In this document: positions 32,791 through 44,600 of the stretch, in pieces
How positions within the stretch are numbered: position 1 is the first letter of the stretch
Layout: the number at the start of each line of letters is the position of its first letter
Origin: Symbiodinium natans
Taxonomy: Eukaryota; Sar; Dinophyceae; Suessiales; Symbiodiniaceae
NCBI GenBank assembly: GCA_905221605.1
Contig: CAJNDS010000557.1
Location: forward strand, 779,182-843,181
Direction: 5' to 3'
Length of the DNA: 64,000 nt
Made by a program: the position numbers and the translations under genes
Notes under the pieces: model-generated
Database searches by the model: none
The model's input: only the letters and a program-made list of their open reading frames with translations
Told to the model about the DNA's origin: nothing

Positions 32791-35322
32791 ATGGAGAAGC
32801 TGGGAGCATGTGCCCTTGCCTGTGCCCTGGCATTCCTGGTCCTCAACCATGTCTGGTGGCTGACGGAGCCCGCCTTCGCAGCCTCCACAGGCATCCGTAC
32901 GCCGCCGCCCGCCGCAATGGCCTCTGCAGCCCCTGTGGCTGCTCCCATGATGGCCAGCTCCGTCAGCTCTGCTTCCTGCCACGTTCGCGGCGTGGGCTGC
33001 TGTATCCTGGCCGCTGCGGCTGCAGCCGCCGTCGGCGCGCGGGCCCGTGCCCGCCGAGCCGAGTCCAAGATGCCCGTGAAAGACGCCGAGGTCGAGGTGC
33101 CGTATGGTTTCCAGAAAACGGTCCTCCCCGACTTCGATTACTTGAATGATGTGGGCTATCTCCCTGATGGCACACCGCTGAACAAGGCTGGCAATGCCAT
33201 CAACCATCCTGAGAGGATTGGACCTGACCGGCACATGAGTGGCTCGCCTTTGCCGCGGGCTGTGTTCGTGAACTCCGTCGGCTACCTTCCCGATGGCACG
33301 GCCATGAATCGAGCCGGAAACGCGATCAACCACCCAGAGAGAATCCTGCCGGACGTACACACCTCGGGCTCCCCATTACCTTCCTCAAAGTACAAGGCTG
33401 ATTTGGGATACTTGGCGGATGGCACCCCGCTGGCCACTGCAGGCAACAACTCCTTCAAGCGCCCCTCTCCCGTAGAGGCGATGACGGCACGCCCCAACGA
33501 TCTTGCTGGCTCCACAGAGCAAGTGCAGCCAGAGCAGGCTCATCATGGCATCAAGTTCGAGTACAGCTTCCAGAAGGACGCCTATGCCGACTACGAGTTC
33601 AGCAACGACGTGGGCTACCTCCCCGATGGCACACCCTTGAACAAGGCCGGTAATGCCATGAACCATCCTGAACGCATTCAGCCGGACCCGCACACACCTG
33701 GGTCACCCTTGCCGCGGGCATTGTTCACAAACTCCGTCGGCTACCTTCCCGATGGCACAGCCTTGAACGCGGCCGGCAACGCGATCAACCATCCGGAGAG
33801 AATGCAGCCCGACCTCCACACTGCGGGCTCTCCGCTGCCAGCTTCGAAGTACGCTGCCGACGTGGGCTACTTGGTGGATGGCACTCCGCTCGATGCTGCT
33901 GGCAACAACTCCTTGAAGGTCACGTCGCCAGGCGCTGTCCCAACTGCAACTGCCGTTGCAGCTCCAACCCCCGCGCCAAGCGTGCCACAAGCTGCTGTCG
34001 CAGGGGAGGCTCATCATGGCATCAAGTTCGAGTACAGCTTCCAGAAGGACGCCTATGCCGACTACGAGTTCAGCAACGACGTGGGCTACCTCCCCGATGG
34101 CACGCCCTTGAACAAGGCCGGTAATGCCATGAACCATCCTGAGCGCATTCAGCCGGACCCGCACACACCTGGGTCACCCTTGCCGCGGGCATTGTTCACA
34201 AACTCCGTCGGCTACCTTCCCGATGGCACAGCCTTGAACGCGGCCGGCAACGCGATCAACCATCCGGAGAGAATGCAGCCCGACCTCCACACTGCGGGCT
34301 CTCCGCTGCCAGCTTCGAAGTACGCTGCCGACGTGGGCTACTTGGTGGATGGCACTCCGCTCGATGCTGCTGGCAACAACTCCTTGAAGGTCACGTCGCC
34401 AGGCGCTGTCCCAACTGCAACTGCCGTTGCAGCTCCAACCCCCGCGCCAAGCGTGCCACAAGCTGCTGTCGCAGGGGAGGCTCATCATGGCATCAAGTTC
34501 GAGTACAGCTTCCAGAAGGACGCCTATGCCGACTACGAGTTCAGCAACGACGTGGGCTACCTCCCCGATGGCACGCCCTTGAACAAGGCCGGTAATGCCA
34601 TGAACCATCCTGAACGCATTCAGCCGGACCCGCACACACCTGGGTCACCCTTGCCGCGGGCATTGTTCACAAACTCCGTCGGCTACCTTCCCGATGGCAC
34701 AGCCTTGAACGCGGCCGGCAACGCGATCAACCATCCGGAGAGAATGCAGCCCGACCTCCACACTGCGGGCTCTCCGCTGCCAGCTTCGAAGTACGCTGCC
34801 GACGTGGGCTACTTGGTGGATGGCACTCCGCTCGATGCTGCTGGCAACAACTCCTTGAAGGGAGTAGACGCCACAAGTCTATCTTCGTCGGCGTCTGCAG
34901 CTGCTCTCGTGGGCTCTGTCGCCCCCCAAGCATCGGACGTGCGACACAGTGGAGGCTTTGAGTTCTCGTTCCCGCGGAACGCCTATGCAGACTTCCTTTT
35001 CTGCAATGACGTGGGCTACTTGCCGGATGGCACAGCAATGAACAGGGCTGGCAATGCGGTGAATCATCCAGAACGAGCTCCGCCAGATCCTCATGCGCCA
35101 GGATCTCCATTGCCTCGTGCACATTTCGTTAATGATGTTGGCTACTTGCCAGATGGCACAGCGTTGAACCTGGCTGGAAATGCCGTGAACCATCCTGAGG
35201 CAATCCAGCCCGATGTACACATCTCAGGCTCGCCGCTGCCACCGTCAGCTTATGCTGCCGACATCGGCTACTTGGTCGATGGCACGGCAATGGATGCAGC
35301 TGGCAACAACTCGCTTCAATGA
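32791..35322 (+). CDS. Intronless plastid-targeted tandem-repeat protein (polyprotein-like)
   Basis: ATG at 32782 or, preferred here, 32791; stop TGA at 35320-35322; 846 or 843 residues without introns. The N-terminus has a signal-like hydrophobic segment (ACALACALAFLVLNHVWW, then AFA), an Ala/Ser/Pro-rich transit-like region and a second hydrophobic run (GCCILAAAAAAAVGARARAR): the bipartite layout of peridinin-plastid targeting. The body repeats a roughly 35-40 residue motif, GYLPDGTxxNxAGNAxNHPE, ending in GSPLP. Motifs are grouped in threes; the third of each trio ends DAAGNNSLK. There are five trios. Trios two to four are near-identical at DNA level (471 bp period at 33538, 34009 and 34480); the first and last are diverged. 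Linkers are Ala/Pro/Thr-rich. No known domain recognised; precursor cleavage into units is possible but unproven. Confidence 0.9.
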   Translation: MEKLGACALACALAFLVLNHVWWLTEPAFAASTGIRTPPPAAMASAAPVAAPMMASSVSSASCHVRGVGCCILAAAAAAAVGARARARRAESKMPVKDAEVEVPYGFQKTVLPDFDYLNDVGYLPDGTPLNKAGNAINHPERIGPDRHMSGSPLPRAVFVNSVGYLPDGTAMNRAGNAINHPERILPDVHTSGSPLPSSKYKADLGYLADGTPLATAGNNSFKRPSPVEAMTARPNDLAGSTEQVQPEQAHHGIKFEYSFQKDAYADYEFSNDVGYLPDGTPLNKAGNAMNHPERIQPDPHTPGSPLPRALFTNSVGYLPDGTALNAAGNAINHPERMQPDLHTAGSPLPASKYAADVGYLVDGTPLDAAGNNSLKVTSPGAVPTATAVAAPTPAPSVPQAAVAGEAHHGIKFEYSFQKDAYADYEFSNDVGYLPDGTPLNKAGNAMNHPERIQPDPHTPGSPLPRALFTNSVGYLPDGTALNAAGNAINHPERMQPDLHTAGSPLPASKYAADVGYLVDGTPLDAAGNNSLKVTSPGAVPTATAVAAPTPAPSVPQAAVAGEAHHGIKFEYSFQKDAYADYEFSNDVGYLPDGTPLNKAGNAMNHPERIQPDPHTPGSPLPRALFTNSVGYLPDGTALNAAGNAINHPERMQPDLHTAGSPLPASKYAADVGYLVDGTPLDAAGNNSLKGVDATSLSSSASAAALVGSVAPQASDVRHSGGFEFSFPRNAYADFLFCNDVGYLPDGTAMNRAGNAVNHPERAPPDPHAPGSPLPRAHFVNDVGYLPDGTALNLAGNAVNHPEAIQPDVHISGSPLPPSAYAADIGYLVDGTAMDAAGNNSLQ
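33538..34863 (+). repeat. Three near-identical 471 bp coding repeats
   Basis: Unit starts (GCTCATCATGGC) at 33538, 34009 and 34480, exactly 471 bp apart. The third unit lacks the Ala/Pro linker and diverges after about 34860. Only scattered synonymous changes are visible (for example cacaccc/cacgccc, cctgaacgc/cctgagcgc), implying recent duplication or ongoing gene conversion. Confidence 0.97.
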
Positions 35323-36530
35323 CGGCCGTGATGGCCACGGCCTGTCGTGCAGACGGGCTTGCAACTACAGAGCTTCATCGTCAGTTACAGTTGCTGGCAT
35401 TGTGTGCTGTGGGCATGCAGCTCCGTGTTGACATGGACTGGGTTGGATCCAGTCCATGACCAGGTCCGGAGTTGGATGAACGTTGTTGTGCCCGCACCCC
35501 CCCTGCAGGGCGCAGCACCCGCACCATTTGGCAAACAGGCCAAATCACACAAAAGCAACAACCGCCGAACCTTTTGCGGCCTCCGCAGCTAACACGGCTG
35601 CTTCCGCTGTTAAGACAGAATCCTATTCGTGACCAGCGATTTGAAAGTTGCCGCGCCGTCGAGAAAACCCCGAGTGCAGAGATCTTATTCGCATGTTCCC
35701 AGAATCATGGGTCGCCATGAGCAGAGCATGAGCACTGCATTGAGCAAAGCATGAGGAGCGCCCCACCTTACCCTCACTTGGCAAAGGTGCTTCAAGGCTC
35801 ATCCAGTTGACGTTGAGAGCACCGCTTGGCCCTGAGTTCGCCTTGCCTTCCTGCTGTCAGTGAAGCTTGAGCCGTCCCAGCTACGTCAAAACACTGTGCT
35901 GGCCTCGGCTCTCTGGAGTTTTGTGCGTCTTCCAATGCCACAACAGACTGCCATCCACAGCTTTATGTCGACTACTCGTGTACTTTTTTCGACCCGCTAT
36001 CATGGGTCGAGAACTTCCACATCGGTTCTTCCTCTCGTATTCCGGAAGAAGCGTCACATGTGGTTTTGTCTCCGCCCTGTGGTTGCGGCCCGAGCTCTTG
36101 TGAGCTACAGGTGAAGGGAGACCTGGGGTTATAGGGCTCACAAGCAAAGTGTCGTTTTCGACTTCCTTCTTGGGGGGCTGCTTTCAAGCCGAAGGTGTTG
36201 GAGTCCGGAGCCTGTGCCGTAGAGAAGTGAATCTTCAAAAAGTACTTATATAGTTTCTGGTCTTCTTACAAAATGCCTTGCCGCTTGTTTAGCTTATCTC
36301 TGTCGACAATGTCAATGACAGTGAGTTTTAGTCGACCCCTTCTATAGTTGAAAAATGATGTAGGATGAAATCATGCCTTGGTGAAACAGCAAGAACCGTA
36401 TGCAATATGCAAGCCAGAAGCTCCAACACCATCAGGCCTCGAGGCATTCCCTGGACCCTCGAGAATCTCACCTCAGGTGGACGACGCTGATTCGGCTGAT
36501 CTGAAAACGAAACCGACCAAGTCCTTGACC
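35323..36530. other. Downstream stretch without a supportable gene
   Basis: No telomere-like arrays and no exon with good splice signals. Around 36085-36205 it shares short words ('cgagctcttgtgagct', 'tcaagccgaaggtgttggag') in the same order with 28948-29320 of the gene at 27.9-31.9 kb, suggesting a decayed partial duplicate. Confidence 0.4.
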
Positions 36531-36532
36531 TG

Positions 36533-36578
36533 GTTTAGGGTTTAGGGTTTAGGGTTTAGGGTTTAGGGTTTAGGGTTC
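36533..36578. repeat. TTTAGGG array
   Basis: Six perfect heptamers plus TTCAGGG: the first regular array after about 6.7 kb lacking them, apart from degenerate words near 32.2 kb. Confidence 0.95.
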
Positions 36579-36955
36579 AGGGCTTTCCATGGCGCGTGGG
36601 GGCACAGGGGCCACTGCTTCATCACGTGATGTCGTGGCTCGACATCCATGCGCGGCTGCTTTTCAATCGGACACCGAAAATTCAGCATACTTCAGCCCTC
36701 ATCACCAAACCCTAAATGGCAGACCCTGACGCTCCAAGTGCTGTAGTACCTCGAGCTTTGAACGCTGGCAGGGTCCTCCCCCCTACCCTACAAAGTACAA
36801 TAAGTAGCCTTCTTAGAAGAGCCACCAAGCATGGTAAAGGGTGTAGAGTTTAGGGTTCAGGGTCCCATTTTCGGAACCCCCCCCCCACTCTCCCCCAGTA
36901 AGGCGCACGCTTTTGAACCCCTACAGCCCCTCCGCAGCTCCGAAGCAGCGTCGCC

Positions 36956-38231
36956 ATGCGCGGCCATGAGCTTCTCGCCGAAGGCGTCACCGGCGGACTG
37001 GGCGGGCCTCTCGGCAGCGGACAGAGGCGGTCCGAGGGAAAAGAGGCTGCGCTCGAGGGATTTGAGTTGGGGGCTTTAAAGGGGTTAGTAAGGGTTTGTT
37101 TCGGGATGTGTTGGGGTTTGAGTTGGGAGTGTTAGAGGGTTTTTAGGGTTATTTTCAGGGTTTAACTCGGTTTGGCTAGCGCTAACGCCCTCTCGAATTC
37201 CCCAATATATCATAACATGCGATCATGGGAAGATAACCATTAGGGTTCAGGGCTGTGGTACCGATCAACCTTCCTCTCCAGGCCTTAGGATGTCCCCCCG
37301 CTCGGGATTATATAATTGTTTGTACTGATAGGGATGATCTACTTTATACTACTTGATAGGGCGATATAAGAACGCCTTTGGCCATTGGCACGATCAGGAG
37401 CAACAACTTGCTTCGACTCTTGAAGGGGTTGGTTTCGGATTCGATGCGATCGGAGTTTAGGATTTGAGGTTGTCCTCCGGAACCAGACTGCGTTTCTCTG
37501 CTCTGACTCTGTTCTAGCGTTTCTGCGAGATGAGAGATTCCCATCTTTGCTCCCCTCACAGAGACAGGGTTTAGAGCTTAGGAGGAGTAGTGCTGTTCTC
37601 AGGGTCTTTAGGGGCAGTTTTGGGCTTTCAGGGCTTGGCCGCTCAAGGATAGTGGGCCGGTGTGCGTCCTTCCCCTTCGACACGCTCAAGGCCAGGTTTG
37701 GAGCGGCTTTTCAGCCTGTCCTGTACGCTTTCCAGTTGGGGATTTACGAAAATAGTGGGGATTCCCAAGACAGGTCCCCAAATAGTAGGATTCCCGTATA
37801 ATAAAGACCCCAAGAAGGCACACCTAATTTTGGGAACCCGAGATTCAAGTAGTGCTGGGGATGAGCTACACGGTCCCTTTTGCGGTCACGATTACAAGGC
37901 GGCCCCGAATTTTTTGGTACCCAACAAGGAGCAGCATTTGAGAGCCGACCATGTGGGGGGGGGGGTTGCGAACATTTGAAATTGTTTTGTGTGGCAACTG
38001 CTACTATGCTACCAGACTCCCTAAACTGGCCCTAAACCCTAAACCCTAAACCCTAAACCCCAAACCCCAAACCCCAAACCCAAAATCCTAAACCCTAAAC
38101 CCTAAACCCTAAACCCTAAACCCTAAACCCTAAACCCTAAAACCCTAAACCCCTCCACGCAAGGCGAACCGGAGAAGGGTCTGCAAACAATCGCAGCATC
38201 CCTGCACAACAAGAGATCCCAGCTACGTCAG
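36956..38231 (+). CDS. Mitochondrial carrier family (SLC25) N-terminal exons
   Basis: Three exons join in phase: 36956-37005 (ATG, MRGHELLAEGVTGGLGG; GC donor), 37648-37695 (IVGRCASFPFDTLKA; GT donor) and 38164-38231 (TGEGSANNRSIPAQQEIPAT; GT donor GTAAAG). Together they give the first transmembrane helix, the P[FY]DxxK signature (PFDTLK) and the start of the first matrix loop of a carrier. A CCGCAG just upstream of the ATG could be a trans-splice acceptor. The model then stops in phase 1. The remaining carrier parts (matrix helix, LYRG and helices 2-6) are found only at 52.5-55.5 kb on the same strand, so these may be the 5' exons of that gene. The intron before 38164 is largely CCCTAAA array. 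Confidence 0.65.
37735..37852. mobile_element. MITE-like element, family M1
   Basis: Contains 'ccccaaatagtaggattccc', 'aaagaccccaagaagg' and 'cctaattttgggaac', in the same order and strand as the copy at 54993. Lies in the intron between the PFDTLK exon and the next carrier exon. Confidence 0.65.
38031..38155. repeat. CCCTAAA/CCCCAAA array in a carrier intron
   Basis: About 17 heptamers ending 7-9 nt before the 'cacgcaag' acceptor of the exon at 38164. Confidence 0.96.
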
Positions 38232-38673
38232 GTAAAGTTGGCCACTTCTAGCGCTGGGACCCCGGTGAATGTCAGGCCATCTTGTGGCACTCTCCCCCAG
38301 GATGATGCAGCATATTTAGGTTAAGTGTGAGAAAGGACGTAACGGAACACCAGCTCAGAAGCCCACTGTGGCACCCGCATACGAAGTGGTGGCCCACTGC
38401 AGCCATTTGAGTGGCTCAGACGAGCGCTGAGCTTCTTGAATTCTGCCGCTTCCTGAGCAGTCAGACTTTGCTCTGAGAGTCTCGGGCTTCTCTGCACACG
38501 CTGGTGAGACGGGTGTTGGGCTTGCGTCCAGTGGTGTATCCGCGTTGGAATGCCTTTGCGCATGTAGATGCGCCTTTAGGATGCATGCAATTGGGCTGCC
38601 TCTTGAACCCATGGTAGCACATCACGCTACGCACTCTGTCGGTGTGCTGAGGTCCTTAATGCAGGGAGCGGCC

Positions 38674-41600
38674 ATGACGGGCTTGTGGGCCTTGAGCTTT
38701 GCGGCTTGTCACAATCGCAAGCGCAGCTGAGTGCAGCTGAGTGCAGCTGAGATCTTCTCACCCTTTCCCAGGCATTCCTGGCCCTGAGGGCCGACGCTGT
38801 TCTGGTCCGCCGTGCAGATGAGCCCGACAAGCTACGAGATGTGGACACTGGGAGAGTAATTTCAGATGTGCTGACAGAACTCCCGAAAGACCTCTGCAAC
38901 AGGCTCAGGTTGTATACATTTTGCTCAGTCGCAGTTGCTTGCACAACGCAGATACTTGAAGCACCGCCCCCTCAATGGCTCCTATCTCAGGAAGCCATTG
39001 CCCCATTTGGCGACAAGGCAGACGGGCTCTCGCGCCCGCACGTGGAGCTGGTGAACAAGTCTGGCGTGATAGTGCAGGCCAAAGAGTCTGTCCCTTTGCA
39101 CCTCATTGACTCATGGTGATCCATTGGGGATGTTCCCCCTTATACTGACAGTCCTGAATAGCGAAGCACCCCCTATTACAATCCCTATTCAGGACTGTTA
39201 GTATAAGGGGAACATCCCAAGTGATCCATAACGTAAATGATTCTGCACTGTCGCCGAACTGCCTGCGAGGCGCTTGATGAGTGCATTTGCGGCTTCGGCA
39301 TGTTCTGGGACAGCGTGTCGCTGAAATGCCTCTTTGCTTCACTTTGCTGGTTCCCTCTCTTACTATTGGTTTGTGTTTTTTTTTTTGTATTATTGTTTTG
39401 AAGTATTCTTCTGCTTCTCGTACCTCGTCTTCTTGTCGTAGAGCTTAGGTGCGCCTCAGCTGACGAAAGGCGTCACCTGCGGTGGCTTTGCGCCGGACGA
39501 CTGGGCACTGGCGTGCCAGGATCGGGCGATAATGAGAATCATGTGATGAGGAGCATGGCAATGATGATAGGAACAGTACAAGCAGGTATAACAACAATAA
39601 TTAAAGATAGTCACAATAACAACAATTAGACCACGAATAGTCGTAGAAATAGTAATGGAGAATAGCAGAGTATTTAGCAACAACAAAGACTTATCACATG
39701 AGCATAGCAATAACCATAATACAATTAGCAACATTGATTTGAACGATAAGAAAAGCAAGAAACTAAGAGCACATAGCAATAACAACAAAACTCAAAAATA
39801 GGGTTTAGGGAAGTGTCAGCATTGAATGTTCGTCCCAACGATGCAGGATGGCTTGACGTGCAAGCTTCCTCCAGAGTATAATGGCAAGGTGGACCGTTCC
39901 GTGCTGAAGAAGGCCTGACAGTTCAAAGGCCTCAAGCCCTCGTAGCAGATCATGCTTCGTTACCATCTTCAGGCCACCTGCCTGGACTGCGATGCGAATG
40001 ACCGTTGCCAGCTGGGTGACTCTGCTCAATACATGTCCTTGCATGCATCATGCCACTCGCATTGTGAAAACCTGCCTGAAGCAATGTTTTTGAGATTCCA
40101 TGGACTTGGGCGTGCGCTTGTCTTTCGGGATGTCCACCGCGTTCCCCTTCAAACTCAAAGGCCGCCAGATGTGCCAGCGCGTCTTCGCCGTCTCCGGCCA
40201 GGCGTGTGTGACTGTGAAGGTCACCGTGCCACAGGCCAAAGCCACGCAGGGCGCCCAGCAACGTCTCTCTGTTGCTGTAATGATAGAAATACTACCACAA
40301 CAAGTGTTATCGGCATTGTTGTTTCTATCATTACAACAACAACGCCTCCTGCTGCTTCTGCAGAGCATGCCCGGAGTGCCTTCTTATAGAGAATGACGTA
40401 TGGACAATCCCACAAAAGCATTCTCATGGACCCGAGAATCCCGCAGAGGGTTCCGCAGAGTATGCCTTGGAGTGCGACTTCCAGGGAATTTTAGCGAGCC
40501 CAGCGGAGAATCCCGCAACAGCCATGGGCAATAAGTTTCAGTATGCAGACTAGTACTACGTTACTACTGACTTCATCCCCATTCACGAATTGGCTCTTGA
40601 GGGACATTGGGAGGGATTCGGGTGTTTCTTTGTAGAGGCGGGCGCTCTTGAGGCACTCACTGTTGGACATAAGGCTGCAAGTTGCAGGGCTCACGCATTT
40701 GGAGACGCTTCAGGATGTCGGTGACCAAGAACGTCACCGTGAAGGCCATCAGCACGAAGAACGCCCATGCTACTGCCAAGGCGCAACTCGAAGACTTTGG
40801 TTGTTGAAGTTTGGGAATGTTTTGGGTTTGCTATGGTTCATCGTTTTACATAACCCTATACGCCTTATGACTGCAAACCAAACACGTCGAATTTCGCTCT
40901 CGCCGATGACATGTGCCTCCCATTTGGGAGTTTTTGTGTCAATTCCGCGCAGCCCAAAACACCTTTGACCACATATTCAAGGGGTGGCTGCCTGAATTCG
41001 GCCAAAACGCGCCCGACGTTGCAAAACTCACGTGCGATGCCTTGGATGCACACTGTGCACGATGTTTGAGCTTGGGTATGGCTTCATATGACCCAACCAG
41101 AAGTAGCTGCAGACACCCCCGCAGCAGATACAAACAAACATACCTCCAAACATGCTGGGAATGGACATGTTTGCAGCCGCCCAGCTGCTTGTTTTTCTCT
41201 GCCCTGTCAAAACCGACTTGTTGGAAGCATGGTCGTTCAAGCTGACGTCAGGCTTGTTTACATGCGTGCTAAATCGACTCAAGTTTGTTGAATGATCAAT
41301 GCAGTCTTTCGGGGCTGAGTCAAAGGTTCAAGAGGCTGAACTTTAAGGCTCACTTTTGGGATTGAGAGTTTCGCAAGGGCTCTTTGGGCAGGCTTTCATT
41401 CAAACCCTAAACCCTAAACCCTAAACCCTAAACCCTGAACTCTAAACCCTGAACCCTAAACCCCCAACCACCCGTCTCGTACAGGAGACTGCCACGGTTG
41501 CGCAAAAGAGCGTCGAGGAGGAGGCCCAGACATGAATGATAAATCCAATAGAAGGGGGGTTTCGCAAATCGGGGGACCCCTAAAATAGACCCCCCAAAAT

Positions 41601-44600
41601 AGTAGCCCCGTGTAATAGGCAATAAGAAAGGCAGGGTTCCACAATAATAAGACCATGGCAATGTATTGATTCTCGATCAGAAACAATAGGCTGCAGATCC
41701 CTGAGGTGCTGTAGCTTCGCAGCTCAGCAAGCAAAACACGAAGCCTGCCGACAGGTTTTTGAACCCCCCCCCCCCCCCCCCGAAAACATTTTCTTCAAAT
41801 GTGGTGGTGGTATTGGCCCATACGAAAACCACCGCAATGGAAAGTAGTCTTCCGGCGGGCTTCTAAAAAAATTCTTGAAATGTGGTGGTAGTAATTAAAC
41901 TGATGCTCGGATTAATTGAAAAAGACTAGCTAGCAGCAATTTGGGGTCCAGGGTTTAGGGAACCCTGCAGCTCAAGCCAAGTTGTGCGACGTGAAGCGAC
42001 AGCAAGACCCGACATGCTGAGGCCACTGAGACTGCTTCTGCAAAGATCCTAGACAGCCGCTGTGCCGGAATGAGGGGGCAGGGTTTAGGGTTCAGGGTTT
42101 AGGGTTTAGGGTAGGGTTTAGGGTTTAGGGTTTAGGTCGTGAAACATGTATTCGCCCCGCCACTGCCAGTGTTTGAGCGACATGCCAATTGCCCCGCGGT
42201 TTGCGGACTAGGCGCGCTTCTTGATGACCTGTTGGCCATGATAGACTTGCAGCGATTAGAACTGCTTCACAGGGGTGGGTACAGGTTCAGATCTCTAAAG
42301 GCTTTTCAGAGACCTCAGCTGTAAGGCAACCGCACCCAGCAGGCCAGGAGCTCGCGTGTGCGAATGGAGCTTTCACTACAAGCATCTTGTGCACCAGTAT
42401 CTCACAGAGCTATGCAGAGCTTGCAGAGCAGGCCACCGCTACACGAACTGCGTCCGCAAGTGCCGTGGTGACGGGCGAGGCAACTGCGGACATCAATGTG
42501 CCCTACACGCAGTCGGCCATCAGGAGGGGTGCTTCTGGCTTGTGGCTGGGGTTGCATTGCGTTGAAGCCCTTGAACCCTAAACCCCTCCCACCCCCCTTT
42601 CGACATGCTGACCCTGGCAGGACCAGCACAAAGACCCGCACAGCAGAGGGCTATGCCCAGGGACTGGCCTACGGCACTGCCTGTGCCAGCCCGGAAGGCC
42701 CCTTGAGGACACCGGACGCGCAGGCCAGTTGGGGTTTAGTCACGACTTTTATATACATATATATATGTATATATTTATATTTATTTATATGTGTATAAGT
42801 TTGTAGTACATAATGGTTGAGTATGGTACAGTATGCTATAGTATTGTATAGTATGGTAGCCTAGTATGGTATAGTAGAATGTGGTGCAGTATGTAAGCAT
42901 ACAAAAAATGTTAGTGTATGCGTGTGTGAAAAATGTACTACATATATACACAGAGGTATGTACAGGTATGGGTGTAAATCAATATGCACAATTACATGCC
43001 ATCGAGCAACTATAGCGTGAAGGTTTGTCATGGGTGGGCAGGTCCAGGGCCCTGCAGGGTAGGGGCCTAAGGTTTGCTGGGTTTCGGATTGCGCCCCCTT
43101 CTGCTCTGCTCCTCGCAATGGGCATTCAGATGGTGCGGCGTCGCTGGGACGTTTTGTAATCGGATAAGATTGGTCCTCGCCAGGATGGCACAAGATGCCA
43201 GTGGAAGCAATCGCATGCTTGACAACAGCCAAACGACCTGTCGCAAGAAACCGCGCGTGAAAGCTCTTTCCCGGCGGGGGCAAACCCTTAGCAGGCGGCC
43301 GCTGCCACCGCCGCTTATGCCTCTCGGCTGCACACGGACTGCGGCCCATTTACGGTTTTCAACGTTAAAAAGCCCTTTTAGGTTTTTTAGACATTAAATA
43401 TCCCCAAATAGAACCACTCTCGGTTGTTGTTGGTGGAGGCCCTCGAGAAGGCCTTCCGCCAGGCGGCCAACTTCGCACTGCGCAATGCCAAGGCCGCCGG
43501 GTGCTGCGAGATGCAACGCCGGGCTGTCCCTAAACCCTAAACCCTAAACCCTAAACCCTAAACCCTAAACCCGAAACCCTAAACCCTAAACCCTCTTTTT
43601 CTGAATCCGTGCAGGCTTCGGCCATGGCTGATGCAAAGAGGGATGCCTTGACGGAGGCTTCCAAGGAGGCCCCCTGGGTCGGGAGTGGGGGGGGTTTGGG
43701 CTCTCGAGCCATCGACAGATGCGTCGCCGGATTGGCAACCAAAAATGTCGCACTTGCCAAAAAGGTGCAAAGTAAACTCCCCGAAACTAAACCTCAAGCT
43801 AGAATCCCAAGGCCCCTTTGAAAATCCCAATCCGCGGCCCACAGCAAAGGCCTTCGAGGCGGCCAAGGACGCCGCGAGCGAGGAAGCGAAGGCCGCGGCC
43901 GTTTCCAAGGCCGCTGCTGGCGTCAAGGAGATGCCACCTTGGGGGAAGTTGTGTGCATCTGCGCTTTTTTGGGCCTGATTGAAGGTCCTTGTTAAGCTTT
44001 GATCTTTCAAGCACAGGATCGGAACCACTTTTTCGGAGCCTCTTGGTGTGCTGCAGATGAATGTTCTTGCATCGCCTGAGTGCCTGCGCGCCGTTGCCGC
44101 TCAAGTTCTGGACCACTTTAGCATCCAGACACTTCCGGCCATTGTTCGTGCTCTCCCAAGGAGAGATGGCGAAGAATTCTTGCCGGAAGAACAACCACCC
44201 GGTCTCAATCTATTCCTTCCCATGCCTTGGAGCAGACAACTGGACGGAGAAGCAGATGGAGCCCTCCATGCAGCGCACGAGAGTCATGAAGGCGCACCAG
44301 CTCCCGGGGCCTGGAACCCACACGTTCTCCAACCTGACCACGCAGGCGTACGGAGACTGGAAGAAGGACCACATGCGGAAGTCCCTGAGCAGGACCGCGA
44401 GCGACCACTGGATCCATGTGAGCCAGCCCGGCCACGAGTTCTACAAGTCCAACGCAGAGGTCGAGTTTTGCCACCCCTCAGAGCAGCAGGCCAAGTTCCG
44501 GACGCCTCACATCCCCGAGGATGGAGGTGGCATCCGGGTGCGCGAGGGCTCCATCCGCTGGACCCCCTTCCACTTGGGGAAGTACCGTGAGACCTGGACA

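Noticed and set aside
33385-35220. Minus-strand ORFs opposite the plastid repeat protein
   Set aside because: Mirror frames of a GC-rich coding repeat; the plus frame has the presequence, start, stop and conserved motif.
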